Shown: piece after piece, positions 50,601 through 53,234 of the stretch
Position numbering within the stretch: position 1 is the first letter of the stretch
Layout: every line of letters begins with the position of its first letter
NCBI GenBank assembly: GCA_964019695.1
Contig: OZ026515.1
Span: forward strand, 142,794,152-142,858,151
From: Loripinus fragilis
Lineage: Eukaryota > Mollusca > Bivalvia > Lucinida > Lucinidae
DNA length: 64,000 bases
Direction: 5' to 3'
The notes under the pieces: generated by a model
Databases searched by the model: none
What the model was told of the DNA's origin: nothing
What the model saw: only the letters and a program-made list of their open reading frames with translations
Translations under genes and position numbers: made by a program

Positions 50601-53089
50601 GTTCTCTCTATTTCTGAAGGTTTCGTTTGCAAGATCGTTTTCTTGCGTGAAGTTAGAAGAATCTTTCCCCCATCCCCACATTGACAAAGTGTTAACTATA
50701 GGGTTTGATATCCCGTCCTCTAGGAATATTGGATTCTGACAGAAAGCGGTATACAGCTTAAGTCGATGTCAGGGGCGTGAGAGTTGTTGCACTTTAGATG
50801 GCTTCTCATGAACAGGCTCAATGACACCAAAGCTGCTGTTCAGTTTGTGTAGGTTATCTCTGCTTCAAAAAAAATCGTTTCCCAGTTTATCTATATGTAT
50901 TAATTGTCTGTGCCATAATCACAAATCACAAACCATCCTTTAACTCAAAAAGGAAGAGACACGAGAACTCAGACAAACTAGACATGCACATAACAACAAT
51001 TATACAATAAGTCGTGCAACCTGCTCTCTCGTCCTCAGTGAGATGATTGTCTAAGTAGAAAGGACAGAAAGTAATATTTCACAAAGTTAATATCTGAGTA
51101 TAAATTGATATCACCAAGCCTCCTGATAAGATTACGTAATTGATTAATTTTTATTTCTCATCTAAAGCATATGTTGTGGGTACTCTAAAAGAATCGTCTC
51201 AGCGGTTCTTTTTGGCACCCAAAACACATGTATAAGTTAATGGGTAAGAAAATAATTACAATTTCACGCTTTAAAATCCTTAACTGAACTTATGATTACA
51301 ACTTTATATGAGATAGTTATACCATGGGTTGTCCGCCTGTACGTGGAGATAATCCACGAGCTTTAGCGAGTGGATTATCTTACGTACAGGTGGACAAATA
51401 TGGTATAACTATCTTATACCACCTACATCAGTGTAAATCTTGCACATCACGAGATATGTCATGCTAGAATTGGTAAGCGTGGTATAAATTTTGCTATTTC
51501 AGAGATTCAAGGCTCATTCAAATTGCCTTCAAAATGGTCAGATGACAGTTCAAAGTTAAGGCATAGACGATTGAGGTGTTGTTCTGAATAAAGTCAGAAA
51601 ATAGTCTTGGGATTGCGTCGTAGCTAGAAGAGGACCTACCAGCTCAACTACAGAGACACGCTAGAGTGTAGAAATGTTCTATTATTCAAAGATTGAACAA
51701 CAATCAAGTGGATCTAACTGGCCTGCGTCTGAATTTGTTCATAGATCAAAAGTAGTTGTCTACACGACACGGATAAGATATTAATATCATCTATGCAAGG
51801 TTAACCCATGTAAGCATATAGTCCTTTTTATGGGACATCAGCAAACAGTACATAACCAGATCAGACGCTGCAAAACGCGGCGTCTGATCAGGTTCTGCAC
51901 TTTGTGCTTACAGGATGAACTTTCAGAATTTGAATGAACTTGATACTTACTACCCAACTACCCTTAAATTTGGTATAGATTCGTCAAATCGATAAGGGTA
52001 GAAAATTCCATTAGGCATAACTGGGTTAATTGTGCAATATCCAAGGACTTGATGACCCGACAGAACAGCGAACGATCTCTGATGCTTTCAATATACGTGT
52101 AAAGATAAAGCTCAGTAGCTTGGTGACATGTGGACTTGTGCAACCGACCAACACAATAATCGAGTACATGTAGATATATACAGATGACTTAACAACAGAT
52201 TTCACTAAGAACTTTAATGGTGTGCAAAGAGATCAATGGTCATAATTAATGACAATTCAAGGTGTATTCACTTAGAGCTCTGTCCTCCACATGTTCGTTT
52301 GTTTGATTTGATTCGTAAGTCCCAGTCAACACTCTTTCTGTTATGTCAGGACGGGTCTTCCTGGGTTGAACCGGTACTAAGCAAGGGTTAATGTGTCTTG
52401 CTCAAGGACACAAAGCAGTGACGACGGTGAGGCTTGAACCCGCGGCCTTTTTATCTCGAGTCAAGCACTCTACCACTGAGCCACTGCGCTCCCTCCTCCG
52501 TATGTGAAATAAAGATGCCACTGCAAAATATTAGTGAAAAATAAGTAAATATCTCGTATATTACAACACGTTATATCTTGAGATATAATTAATCCCTTGA
52601 GGTACATGTATACTGGAGACTCCTAAAGGTGTACTTTGGCAAACATTGAGGACCCAGGGTCTACACTCCTAAAGGTGTACTTTGGCAAACAGTGTGGACC
52701 CAGGGTCTACACTGTTTGTTAAGACAAAACAACTTCACAGAAAAAAGAAGATACAATAAAATTTGGAAATCACGACCTAATGCCCCAAAGTTAATACAAT
52801 GAAACGCCCGAAGTAAGAAGGCAGAATCCACAAGTCTTCAAAGTGTTGCTGAAAAAATCCAGGCATACATAAGATGCTTGGATACATTTGAGCCTGCATT
52901 TTACTTCGGACGTTGTAAATAAATGCAAGCAGTCTGAATACATATATATATGACTCATTAATATACATCTTTGATTCTCTTTGTTGTTCCTTTTCTTAAA
53001 ATGAATTTCCAGAAATCCAGGACAGGGATTTCACCAGAAGCTTACAATCATCATCCCTACAAATAAGGTACTGTCCAACAGAACAGTGA
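5380..53089 (+). CDS. Rab24: Rab24-like small GTPase, split gene (exons joined; terminal exon uncertain)
   Basis: Six confidently joined exons encode 180 residues, plus a possible seventh giving about 205; vertebrate Rab24 is about 203. In order: P-loop GSADVGKT (12-19), switch I threonine T37, WDTAGSER (59-66), IVCY beta strand, CGTKKDL (115-121) replacing the usual NKxD, and EISSKTG (149-155). The sequence around WDTAGSERYxxMSRxYYR and IYLCGTKxDL is characteristic of Rab24 rather than other Rabs. Rab24 proteins are linked to late steps of autophagy and endolysosomal traffic and are known for low GTPase activity, because Ser replaces the catalytic Gln; the same Ser is here at residue 64. Cys39 replaces the Gly of the usual TIG motif. 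All introns are GT..AG (25172, 4271, 3015, 1893, 7667 and about 5074 bp) and filled with repeats. A C-terminal double-cysteine prenylation motif is not seen, so the 3' end may be wrong or outside the window. It could also be a diverged Rab24 paralogue. Confidence 0.8.
5706..5834. mobile_element. Hairpin MITE
   Basis: Inverted arms of about 42 bp: 'gaggcaagttcaataatgcg' ... 'cgcattattgaacttgcctc', each continuing into a 'gcgctc..gcgctcgttg' stem, around a loop of roughly 45 bp. It lies about 220 bp inside intron 1 of the Rab24-like gene. Confidence 0.7.
6098..6715. mobile_element. 618-bp element with perfect 39-bp terminal inverted repeats
   Basis: 6098-6136 and 6677-6715 are exact reverse complements of each other, beginning 'acatatgagccacgatctgt'. 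The interior is non-coding and contains several ATGACGT words. This is a non-autonomous DNA element, or less likely a local inverted duplication. No target duplication is obvious, so the superfamily is unknown. Confidence 0.75.
6862..6879 (+). repeat. Left target-site duplication of the LINE
   Basis: The 18-mer 'aagatgattgctctgggg' is repeated exactly at 25122-25139, directly after a poly(A) tract. The two copies bracket LINE ORF1 and ORF2 and are read as the duplication made at insertion. Confidence 0.75.
7228..8187 (+). CDS. LINE ORF1 protein, L1-type RNA-binding protein
   Basis: A 319-residue intact frame. Residues about 1-50 are polar with a lysine cluster (KKKKKKGKG near 35). Residues about 60-170 are highly charged with heptad-like Leu/Ile spacing, a predicted coiled coil for trimerisation. 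From about 168 an RRM-like domain begins with the hallmark LEQYGRRGSIRIFGVPE, followed by AHRLGRKK and RPIIMRFQSR, and a C-terminal domain with IFVHEDLTK. In L1-type elements this protein coats the element RNA and acts as a nucleic-acid chaperone in the retrotransposition particle. It starts about 350 bp after the left target duplication, as expected for a 5' UTR. The partner ORF2 is displaced to 20439 by insertions. Confidence 0.85.
   Translation: MSHADQQGLRKRNHSDLSSISELDTSNSSPQVQSKKKKKKGKGASKKEQSESSEAMATETEKCFADVRKELKQINSKLSNVISKDDVYLKEIIRDTFQLMKDEFLKSVSHRIDILEGKLFEKEEENDKLKNKIKDLNKSLEEQKAENNLLRKEIQSVNTVAEEKFNDLEQYGRRGSIRIFGVPELQDAEETAEITTKRAIDSLNKIESLHLQDSDIDLAHRLGRKKPGFHRPIIMRFQSRLKRNIVLQNKKQFKGTQIFVHEDLTKLNQLVLTCVRKKMPDEVNNVWSRNGHIFYKSKANNIHEVKFKEYQHWIDLPWP
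8188..9490. other. LINE inter-ORF remnant and unassigned repeats
   Basis: Follows ORF1. Contains a small hairpin ('cactgccactgac' at about 8300 with 'gtcagtgacagtg' at about 8322), a (CAA)n tract at 8405-8430 and a hairpin-type MITE fragment around 8780-8880. A further repeat at 9186-9350 carries the 'cagtctgatcag' words common in the window's hairpin MITEs. The point where LINE sequence stops was not found. Confidence 0.4.
10081..10268 (+). mobile_element. tRNA-headed SINE
   Basis: The head has a pol III A box ('cttagtggtagagtgc') and a B-box-like 'agtttgagcc'. The body contains 'gagcaagacactta' and 'aacccaagaagaccc', ending near 'gttgactgaggc'. The same order occurs on minus at 52322-52497 and, degraded, at 63215-63395. 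Non-autonomous; it would depend on a LINE. Confidence 0.75.
10300..10760. repeat. Repeated 'cccacatgggt' words
   Basis: Two blocks (about 10304-10390 and 10670-10745) are rich in inverted 'acccatgtgg' and 'ccacatgggt' words, suggesting a foldback element split by about 280 bp of other sequence. The intervening piece contains a hairpin-MITE-like 'gctgatcagac' segment. Confidence 0.4.
10849..12424. mobile_element. Probable element with GGGGCCCCC ends and 'ttcaggga' repeats
   Basis: Both ends carry degenerate runs of 'ttttcaggga' and 'ggggagca' (10880-10990 and 12250-12400). The extreme ends are roughly inverted: 'attttggggcccccgcagggg' begins it and 'cccctgggggcctccatttta' ends it. Several internal C-rich pieces ('gaccccc' at 11075-11090, 11265 and 11605). 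Non-coding. Confidence 0.4.
12677..15178. mobile_element. Tandem-repeat element with ATGCCCCCAAAGGAA inverted ends
   Basis: The termini 12677-12691 and 15164-15178 are perfect 15-bp inverted repeats. Between them are about 16 diverged units of roughly 140-145 bp, each containing 'ggtcactgtgaccttgac', 'tctgacctagtt', 'gagcatatctc' and 'ggaattccaaatttggtg'. Near the left end lies a run of 'gtccgtccgtcc'. The build resembles non-autonomous bivalve elements with internal tandem cores, such as the Pearl type; the family assignment is inference. Open frames in it are repeat artefacts. Confidence 0.7.
14355..14989. repeat. Recent internal duplication of the element's left part
   Basis: This segment nearly repeats 12672-13300, including the left terminus, the 'gtccgtcc' run and the first four units, at a shift of about 1.68-1.69 kb. 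The match stops abruptly after 'aattgggtc' at 14989, where a different unit begins. Its similarity is far higher than among neighbouring units. Confidence 0.75.
15200..16910. repeat. Second tandem array, ~155-bp units
   Basis: Diverged units share 'gttatggcccttgattta', 'tccgctcaatatctt', 'gaacaaattgac' and 'attgataagatct'. About three units precede and about three follow the insertion at 15646-16488. It adjoins the 12677-15178 element. Confidence 0.7.
15646..16488. mobile_element. TIR element inserted in the tandem array
   Basis: Inverted ends 'acagcaaaagaaacgcatat' (from about 15653) and 'atatgcgtttcttttgctgt' (ending about 16481) extend outward with one mismatch. The array unit is interrupted at a TATA-like site, left part before and right part after, so the insertion is younger than the array. 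Interior non-coding; the ends look like Tc1/mariner-type termini. A decayed relative may lie on minus at about 53066-53190. Confidence 0.7.
17160..17815. other. Unassigned sequence with one hairpin-MITE fragment
   Basis: A fragment at about 17375-17460 belongs to the hairpin family carrying 'cagactgctcct..aggatcagtct' and 'tgggtccatattgttt'. The rest is unassigned. Confidence 0.4.
18310..20438. other. Unassigned repeats up to LINE ORF2
   Basis: Contains T tracts at about 18719-18732 and 18773-18787. Two similar blocks about 250 bp apart (19195-19320 and 19440-19560; both with 'cccttgcatgt', 'gcaagc.gtgc' and 'tggttcttcact/tggatcttcact') look like a local duplication. Another hairpin-MITE piece is at 19750-19855. 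A mixed CA/CG microsatellite (20168-20206) is also present. The last 100 bp or so before 20439 probably belong to the LINE. Confidence 0.4.
20439..24189 (+). pseudogene. LINE ORF2 (APE endonuclease / reverse transcriptase), one frameshift
   Basis: Encodes about 1,250 residues in two frames. Part 1 (20439-21003) is the APE endonuclease: YNVRG (Asn9), LQETH (Glu38), LYGPN, GGDFN. The frame breaks at an A8 run (20996-21003), one base too many. It resumes at 21004 with TWHSS, RLDYFLIS and SDHSPV, the rest of the nuclease, and runs uninterrupted to 24189. Reverse transcriptase: SPGSDGITTEFYK, LIPKSDKD, NWRPISLL, FSDFEKAFDS (about 22220), QGCPLSPYLF (about 22402) and YADDASF (about 22525, catalytic Asp pair). 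The C-terminus has CDFCNMEIETMHHLFWEC (about 23820), a zf-RVT zinc-finger-like motif. In LINEs this protein nicks the target and copies the element RNA there. Apart from the homopolymer shift it is intact, so the insertion is fairly young or the shift is a sequencing error. Confidence 0.9.
24190..25121 (+). other. LINE 3' UTR and poly(A) tail
   Basis: Follows the ORF2 stop. Holds an imperfect (CT)n tract (24211-24264), a T42 run (24631-24672), AATAAA at about 25097 and a terminal A run at 25114-25123. The right target duplication starts directly after or overlaps that run. Confidence 0.7.
25122..25139 (+). repeat. Right target-site duplication of the LINE
   Basis: Exact copy of 'aagatgattgctctgggg' from 6862-6879; the first two A bases could also be tail. 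Marks the 3' end of the LINE. Confidence 0.75.
25198..25361. mobile_element. Near-perfect 164-bp palindrome with 9-bp target duplication
   Basis: The arms of about 79 bp start 'tagactggctccagtcctta' and end in its reverse complement, with a centre 'ggctctagggcc' and only a few mismatches. 'tagttcagc' occurs directly on both sides (25189-25197 and 25362-25370). A foldback MITE; 9-bp duplications fit Mutator-like transposases among others (inference). Confidence 0.85.
25371..26121. other. Unassigned intron sequence
   Basis: No repeat or coding signal recognised. Confidence 0.4.
26122..26410 (+). repeat. Penelope-like element 3' tail copy
   Basis: Matches the 3' flank of the RT-like ORF at 47162 (minus) over its whole length: 'gttggcgccgttaaaccggt', 'gaccgttccaaggcggtact', 'gtggtcacctgctgggaaa', and 'gattgtatcgattcctgatc'. 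5'-truncated copy. Confidence 0.75.
26735..26890. mobile_element. Hairpin MITE fragment ('gactgctc..gagcagtc' family)
   Basis: Contains 'acccttaaagcaccaatcac', 'gtctgctgaaatgtttt' and the stem 'cagataagactgctc' / 'gagcagtcttatctg'. The same order, inverted, is seen at 57835-58064. Pieces of the family occur at 17375, 32895, 51800, 52620 and 54380. Confidence 0.7.
26900..27680. other. Unassigned intron sequence
   Basis: Short open frames only, none recognised. Confidence 0.4.
27684..27755 (+). mobile_element. tRNA-like sequence, SINE head or tRNA pseudogene
   Basis: Has an A box ('tggcctagtggttagcg'), an anticodon-arm stem 'ctggc/gccag' around a TGCAAA loop, and a B box ('ggatcgattcccgg'). 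The anticodon loop has six bases and the acceptor stem does not close well, so a functional tRNA is unlikely. A relative in opposite orientation is at 30222-30298. Confidence 0.6.
27893..28550. mobile_element. Element with ~140-bp inverted ends around a retroelement tail
   Basis: 27893-28035 and 28405-28550 match in inverted orientation (for example 'aaatttggcc', 'gaaaggtattataatagt.catga' and 'atcagatttt' with their complements). Between them, 28190-28350 matches the minus-strand flank at 46976-47125 ('actcaacagtaaat', 'aataccggagcaaaagaaa', 'gacaaacagccaaa'), the Penelope-like tail. Confidence 0.55.
28611..30115. mobile_element. Tandem-repeat element with ATACCCCGCCAC inverted ends
   Basis: Ends 28611-28622 and 30104-30115 are perfect 12-bp inverted repeats; the left end also folds on itself ('taccccgcca'..'tcggggta'). 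Contains 'gtccgtccgtccgtcc' at 28661 and about nine units of roughly 125 bp sharing 'gaaacttcacagatatgtt', 'catcaaaggttacatat' and 'accgtcactcttaccttt'. A longer block beginning 'gctcacc/gtttccgatcgataact' appears twice (28681 and 29625). Same build as the 12677-15178 element, different sequence. Confidence 0.7.
30222..30298 (-). mobile_element. tRNA-like sequence, SINE head
   Basis: On minus it reads an A box 'cctagtctagtggttagcgt' and a B box 'ggctcgattccca'. The anticodon arm is not convincing. Opposite in orientation to the copy at 27684. Confidence 0.6.
30660..30728 (+). CDS. Rab24: Rab24-like exon 2 (residues 37-59, switch I to Trp59)
   Basis: Acceptor 'tctatttttcttttcag', donor 'tgg|gtaggt', phase 0 at both ends, 69 bp. 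Encodes TICGSFASKKENIGGKSIILGCW. T37 is the switch I threonine that contacts Mg2+ in the GTP state; the following Ile-Cys-Gly replaces the usual Ile-Gly. The block aligns with the Rab24 stretch between switch I and WDTAG. Too short to be found as an open frame; recognised by joining to exons 1 and 3. Confidence 0.8.
30760..31225. other. Unassigned intron 2 sequence with hairpin-MITE pieces
   Basis: Around 30780-30960 there are words of the window's hairpin MITE families ('cctgcgcatatgtacagcct'); otherwise nothing recognised. Confidence 0.35.
31225..31400. mobile_element. TTCGAA-type MITE fragment
   Basis: Shares 'aattcgaatttaattttgga' and the 'atatgttcag' / 'ctgaacatat' stem around 'caatgagtcg' with the element at 4325-4640. 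Confidence 0.5.
31430..31925. repeat. Degenerate minisatellite, ~75-80-bp units
   Basis: About seven units sharing 'gtatttggtattatttagatt', 'aaaggcaaatgaag' and 'aatcactgatg'. Unit boundaries drift and one unit is truncated. Confidence 0.65.
32005..32175. repeat. Two-unit tandem duplication, ~80 bp
   Basis: Both units carry 'cttatcaaagctcgattata' followed by 'tatc.ctgagt.ctt.ttg' and 'cactt.cctgtc'. Confidence 0.7.
32300..32334. repeat. (TC)n microsatellite
   Basis: About 17 CT dinucleotides. Confidence 0.95.
32571..33440 (-). pseudogene. Decayed non-LTR retrotransposon 3' end (RT C-terminus, minus strand)
   Basis: On minus, 33410-33222 reads a frame with PRTEYYKHSLRYSG, WNNLPEELKKAQTIGTF and a terminal stop. 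This is the typical end of CR1/Jockey-like reverse-transcriptase ORFs. A TAG interrupts just before PRTEYY. The 3' UTR continues down to 'aaataaagtcttta' and a (CTTA)n microsatellite (32571-32620), a usual tail for such LINEs. A hairpin MITE piece (32895-33110) is inserted in the UTR. Confidence 0.7.
32895..33110. mobile_element. Hairpin MITE copy
   Basis: Shares 'tgtcgtctgctgataac', 'ggatccagatcc' / 'gagctggatcc', 'aaaaagcctgaaaattaccc' and 'gagttaagt' with the copy at 54380-54595. Confidence 0.6.
33562..34161. mobile_element. Tc1-type MITE with 31-bp inverted ends
   Basis: The left end 'cactgctcaaaatattt' and right end 'aatattttgagcagtg' continue to about 31 bp with one mismatch ('aaaggaacac' inside). 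Both are flanked by TATA-like sequence, giving a TA duplication. The CACTGCTCAAAA terminus is common in Tc1-like transposons. No transposase remains. Confidence 0.8.
34290..34328. repeat. (AC)n microsatellite
   Basis: AC repeats with ATAC interruptions. Confidence 0.9.
34440..34915 (+). repeat. Second retroelement tail family, long copy
   Basis: Shares 'tttctttgtttcatc', 'caacaacagcagaatct', 'gatttgg' and 'cagtttgtgattgtcgtatt' with 44005-44300 and 45470-46110 (plus). The last part recurs, inverted, at 35405-35520, 38315-38415, 38620-38720 and 39150-39260. Non-coding; likely 3' ends of one retroelement family. Confidence 0.55.
35000..35146 (+). CDS. Rab24: Rab24-like exon 3 (residues 60-108, DTAGSER)
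   Basis: Acceptor 'tataattttacag', donor 'gag|gtaaac', phase 0 at both ends, 147 bp. Encodes DTAGSERYATMSRMYYRRARAA and IVCYSILDRETYERARDW, then ISELLATEE. The codon after DTAG is Ser, where most Ras and Rab proteins have Gln; Rab24 is known for this change. The 49 residues align without gaps to the Rab24 family. Confidence 0.9.
35170..35352 (+). mobile_element. Hairpin MITE, copy A
   Basis: Starts 23 bp after the end of exon 3. Core stem 'gataatccactcgctaaagc' ... 'gcggattatc', preceded by 'gacatatctcatgatgtgcaa' and 'tacactgatgtaggtggtat'. Copy B in opposite orientation is at 51308-51487. Confidence 0.8.
36085..36425 (-). repeat. Penelope-like element 3' tail copy
   Basis: On minus it reads 'catactgtcttgtctgttcc', 'cctgctgggaaaaggctga' and 'gtacttgattgcatcgatt'. 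Closest to the copy at 42870-43055. Confidence 0.65.
37341..38057. mobile_element. 717-bp element with 30-bp perfect inverted ends
   Basis: The left end begins 'atatactcagaaaaacaatt' and the right end is its exact reverse complement (38028-38057). Palindromic TATA at the ends fits a TA target. Interior non-coding. The right end is only about 100 bp before exon 4. Confidence 0.8.
38162..38261 (+). CDS. Rab24: Rab24-like exon 4 (residues 109-141, TKKD motif)
   Basis: Acceptor 'cccttttgacattttag', donor 'catg|gtaggt', 100 bp, phase 0 to phase 1. Encodes ECKIYLCGTKKDLVTNDPT then RREVKKESARDLAH. TKKD (117-120) is the guanine-specificity motif, with Thr for the usual Asn, as found in Rab24 (TKxD). 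The charged loop after it is as long as in Rab24. Confidence 0.88.
38412..38598. mobile_element. Palindromic MITE, degraded copy
   Basis: Matches the unit at 4801-5005 in the same orientation: 'gcttaatgcaggtcaaaagt', 'attgcagaatg', 'ttcattaagcta', 'attaagacctttgtt', 'attactgtag'. Confidence 0.7.
39530..39640. mobile_element. Fragment of the C-rich MITE
   Basis: 'gatccagcgaatgg', 'ccccctggaaaatc', 'tttccttagaaat' and 'ggaccccctt' match the left half of 55862-56171. Confidence 0.5.
40155..40205 (+). CDS. Rab24: Rab24-like exon 5 (residues 142-158, SSKTG motif)
   Basis: Acceptor 'gtttgtccattttag', donor 'gtag|gtaagt', 51 bp, phase 1 to phase 1. Completes Asp142 and encodes LSGDFFEISSKTGENV. 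SSK (151-153) is the SAK-type guanine-binding motif; FETSSKTG is the Rab24 version. Small, but motif, frame and splice sites agree. Confidence 0.85.
   Translation: MYLGIFSRFLVKLEKM
40740..40980. mobile_element. TTCGAA-type MITE, partial
   Basis: Has 'attcgaatttcgat', 'tttgggacatactg' and the stem 'gggtgtgtacac..acatatgttt' in the order of the 4325-4640 copy. A detached piece resembling the right end ('tacctccctataatttgaaa', 'gttcgaaataaaa') lies at 41750-41850, beyond two other hairpins. Confidence 0.45.
40998..41087. repeat. Inverted repeat (hairpin)
   Basis: 'ctgatattttataatatc' and 'gatattataaaatatcag' flank further stems 'cccgctgcta' / 'tagcagcggg'. Probably a MITE. Confidence 0.75.
41600..41748. 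repeat. Inverted repeat (hairpin)
   Basis: Arms 'ataaatattacatt' and 'gggtgatagtcgaaaatatc' with 'gatattttcgactatcaccc' and 'aatgtaatatttat'; centre 'cggctgcacctcg'. Probably a MITE. Confidence 0.75.
42870..43055 (+). repeat. Penelope-like element 3' tail copy
   Basis: 'gtcatactgtcttgtctgtt', 'gtggtcacctgctgggaaag', 'ggtcaggtgtggtacttgat'. Short 5'-truncated copy. Confidence 0.7.
43215..43700 (+). repeat. Locally duplicated retroelement tail
   Basis: Two blocks (43236-43320 and 43590-43675) share 'tatgttggcgtggtttgtca', 'ttgtctcgctggacagtggg' and 'gctggttgctttgct' about 355 bp apart. Weaker relatives are at 44585 and 45955, so it belongs to the second tail family. Confidence 0.6.
44005..44300 (+). 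repeat. Second retroelement tail family copy
   Basis: 'gctctgactgtctgtcagtt', 'tttctttgtttcatcg', 'aacaacagcagaatct', 'gatttggca' in the same order as 34440-34690. Confidence 0.5.
44300..45470. other. Mostly unassigned intron 5 sequence
   Basis: A (TC)-rich tract at 44852-44910 and a weak relative of the second tail family near 44560-44640. Nothing coding seen. Confidence 0.35.
45470..46110 (+). repeat. Second retroelement tail family copy, long
   Basis: Follows the order of 34440-34915: 'gctctgactatctctgagtt', 'ttctttgtttcatcac', 'gtgttgacagcgg', 'gtgtacggtgcagtg', 'gtaattgtgtcattgc', 'tcatactcacttac'. Confidence 0.55.
46630..47160 (-). other. 3' flank (UTR) of the Penelope-like fragment
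   Basis: Reading on minus from the ORF stop, this is the source version of the tail repeated at 888, 26122, 28190, 36085 and 42870. It contains 'gttggcgccgttaaaccggt' and ends near 'cgattcctgatctttgcacc'. Confidence 0.65.
47162..47775 (-). pseudogene. Penelope-like (tentative) reverse-transcriptase C-terminal fragment
   Basis: An open frame of 191 residues on minus, which can be extended upstream to about 47775 as SDTEAAFLDLHLSISND. Contains FLDL, KIYDKRDDFDFEI, PFLDGDVPRSTSYGVYISQL, RFARASSYVADFNTRN and LLKQGYRYNKLRKTFSKFY. The FLD.. -IY(D/R)K- block resembles the thumb region after the catalytic domain in Penelope-like and related RTs, and the whole stretch resembles a protein type common in invertebrate repeats; the family name is tentative. 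Catalytic YxDD and any GIY-YIG nuclease are missing, so it is 5'-truncated. Its frame is intact, which points to a young copy. It lies antisense in intron 5, about 100 bp before exon 6. Confidence 0.6.
47873..47938 (+). CDS. Rab24: Rab24-like exon 6 (residues 159-180)
   Basis: Acceptor 'cgtcttttgttctttcag', donor 'cctc|gtaagt', 66 bp, phase 1 to phase 1. Encodes ASLFLKIAKDCAMENGLC then THQP. It fits the last helix of the G domain (LFxKIAED in Rab24). If the donor were not used, translation would stop two codons later (R-K-stop), giving a protein without the hypervariable tail. Confidence 0.75.
48138..48350 (+). mobile_element. Possible tRNA-headed SINE, degraded
   Basis: 'gggccaagtgagcgcaatcggtag' resembles a tRNA 5' half and 'gtaagcttgaacccca' a B box. 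The rest does not clearly match the other SINEs here. Confidence 0.4.
48645..49975. repeat. 60-bp satellite array, split by an insertion
   Basis: Units contain 'ctcaataaa.ccgagtgttctg', 'acacat.gcttgcactttc' and 'cttctcatgaacag'. Two or so units precede and about ten follow the insert at about 48785-49355. Units between 49620 and 49910 are almost identical (recent amplification), while outer ones are diverged. Open frames on both strands through the array are artefacts. Confidence 0.85.
48785..49355. mobile_element. Insertion inside the 60-bp satellite
   Basis: Interrupts the array after 'cagcctcaatag' and leaves it at 'cagcatactcaaataaa'. Contains foldable pieces ('ctcgagtgcgcagcacgag', 'aaatatcg'-type words) near the left end and 'cactagtgaaataatacg' near the right. 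Edges are approximate; no coding capacity. Confidence 0.55.
49980..50575. mobile_element. Tandem-repeat element bounded by 'gatgccccc' / 'gagggcata'
   Basis: About three units of roughly 125 bp sharing 'cataaacaaagggccataact', 'gaccattatcgaacttgaag', 'accaagtttcataaaattctg' and 'tattcga'. Ends with a (GTAC)n tract (50497-50520) and 'gccccggtcattatcatggc'. Similar in build to 12677-15178 and 28611-30115. Confidence 0.6.
50576..51307. other. Mostly unassigned, with one hairpin-MITE piece
   Basis: About 51150-51300 matches 57590-57720: 'atgttgtgggtactc', 'aaaagaatcgtctca', 'cacccaaaacacatgt', 'gggtaagaaaata'. The rest is not recognised. Confidence 0.5.
51308..51487 (-). mobile_element. Hairpin MITE, copy B (inverted relative to copy A)
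   Basis: Reverse complement of the 35170-35352 family, including 'ggataatccac..tggattatc' stems, 'accacctacatcagtgta' and 'catcacgagatatgtcatg'. Confidence 0.8.
51800..51915. mobile_element. Hairpin MITE fragment
   Basis: 'ggacatcagcaaacagtaca', stem 'cagatcagacgc' / 'gcgtctgatcag', then 'gttctgcactttgtgctta'. Confidence 0.55.
52322..52497 (-). mobile_element. tRNA-headed SINE
   Basis: On minus: A box 'gctcagtggtagagtgcttg', B box 'gggttcaagcc', body 'gagcaagacacatt' and 'aacccaggaagaccc', end 'gtgttgactggg'. Same family as 10081-10268. Confidence 0.8.
52610..52725. repeat. Hairpin-MITE fragment with a short tandem duplication
   Basis: 'ctcctaaaggtgtactttgg' and 'gacccagggtctacact' each occur twice about 50 bp apart. 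Confidence 0.6.
53013..53089 (+). CDS. Rab24: Candidate terminal exon of the Rab24-like gene
   Basis: Good acceptor ('ttgttccttttcttaaaatgaatttccag') and, in the phase left by exon 6, an open frame of 25 codons (QIQDRDFTRSLQSSSLQIRY then CPTEQ) to TGA at 53087-53089. That would make the protein 205 residues, close to Rab24. Against it: only one cysteine, no CC or CXC end, no clear likeness to the Rab24 tail, and the last 20 or so bases resemble a repeat seen inverted near 16050. Another acceptor at 60980 could also supply a tail. Confidence 0.3.
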
Positions 53090-53211
53090 CAACAATTATT
53101 GTTTGGGTACATTTTCGCCAATCTCAAACACAATACCGGTTTTAAAGTTCGACCCAATGGCTCGCCTTGAAGAAGTCATCAAGTCGTTACACAGTTTGAT
53201 TGTGATAAAAT

Positions 53212-53234
53212 GAACAGAACAGAACAGAACAGAA
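53212..53234. repeat. (GAACA)n microsatellite
   Basis: About 4.5 copies of AACAG. Confidence 0.9.
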
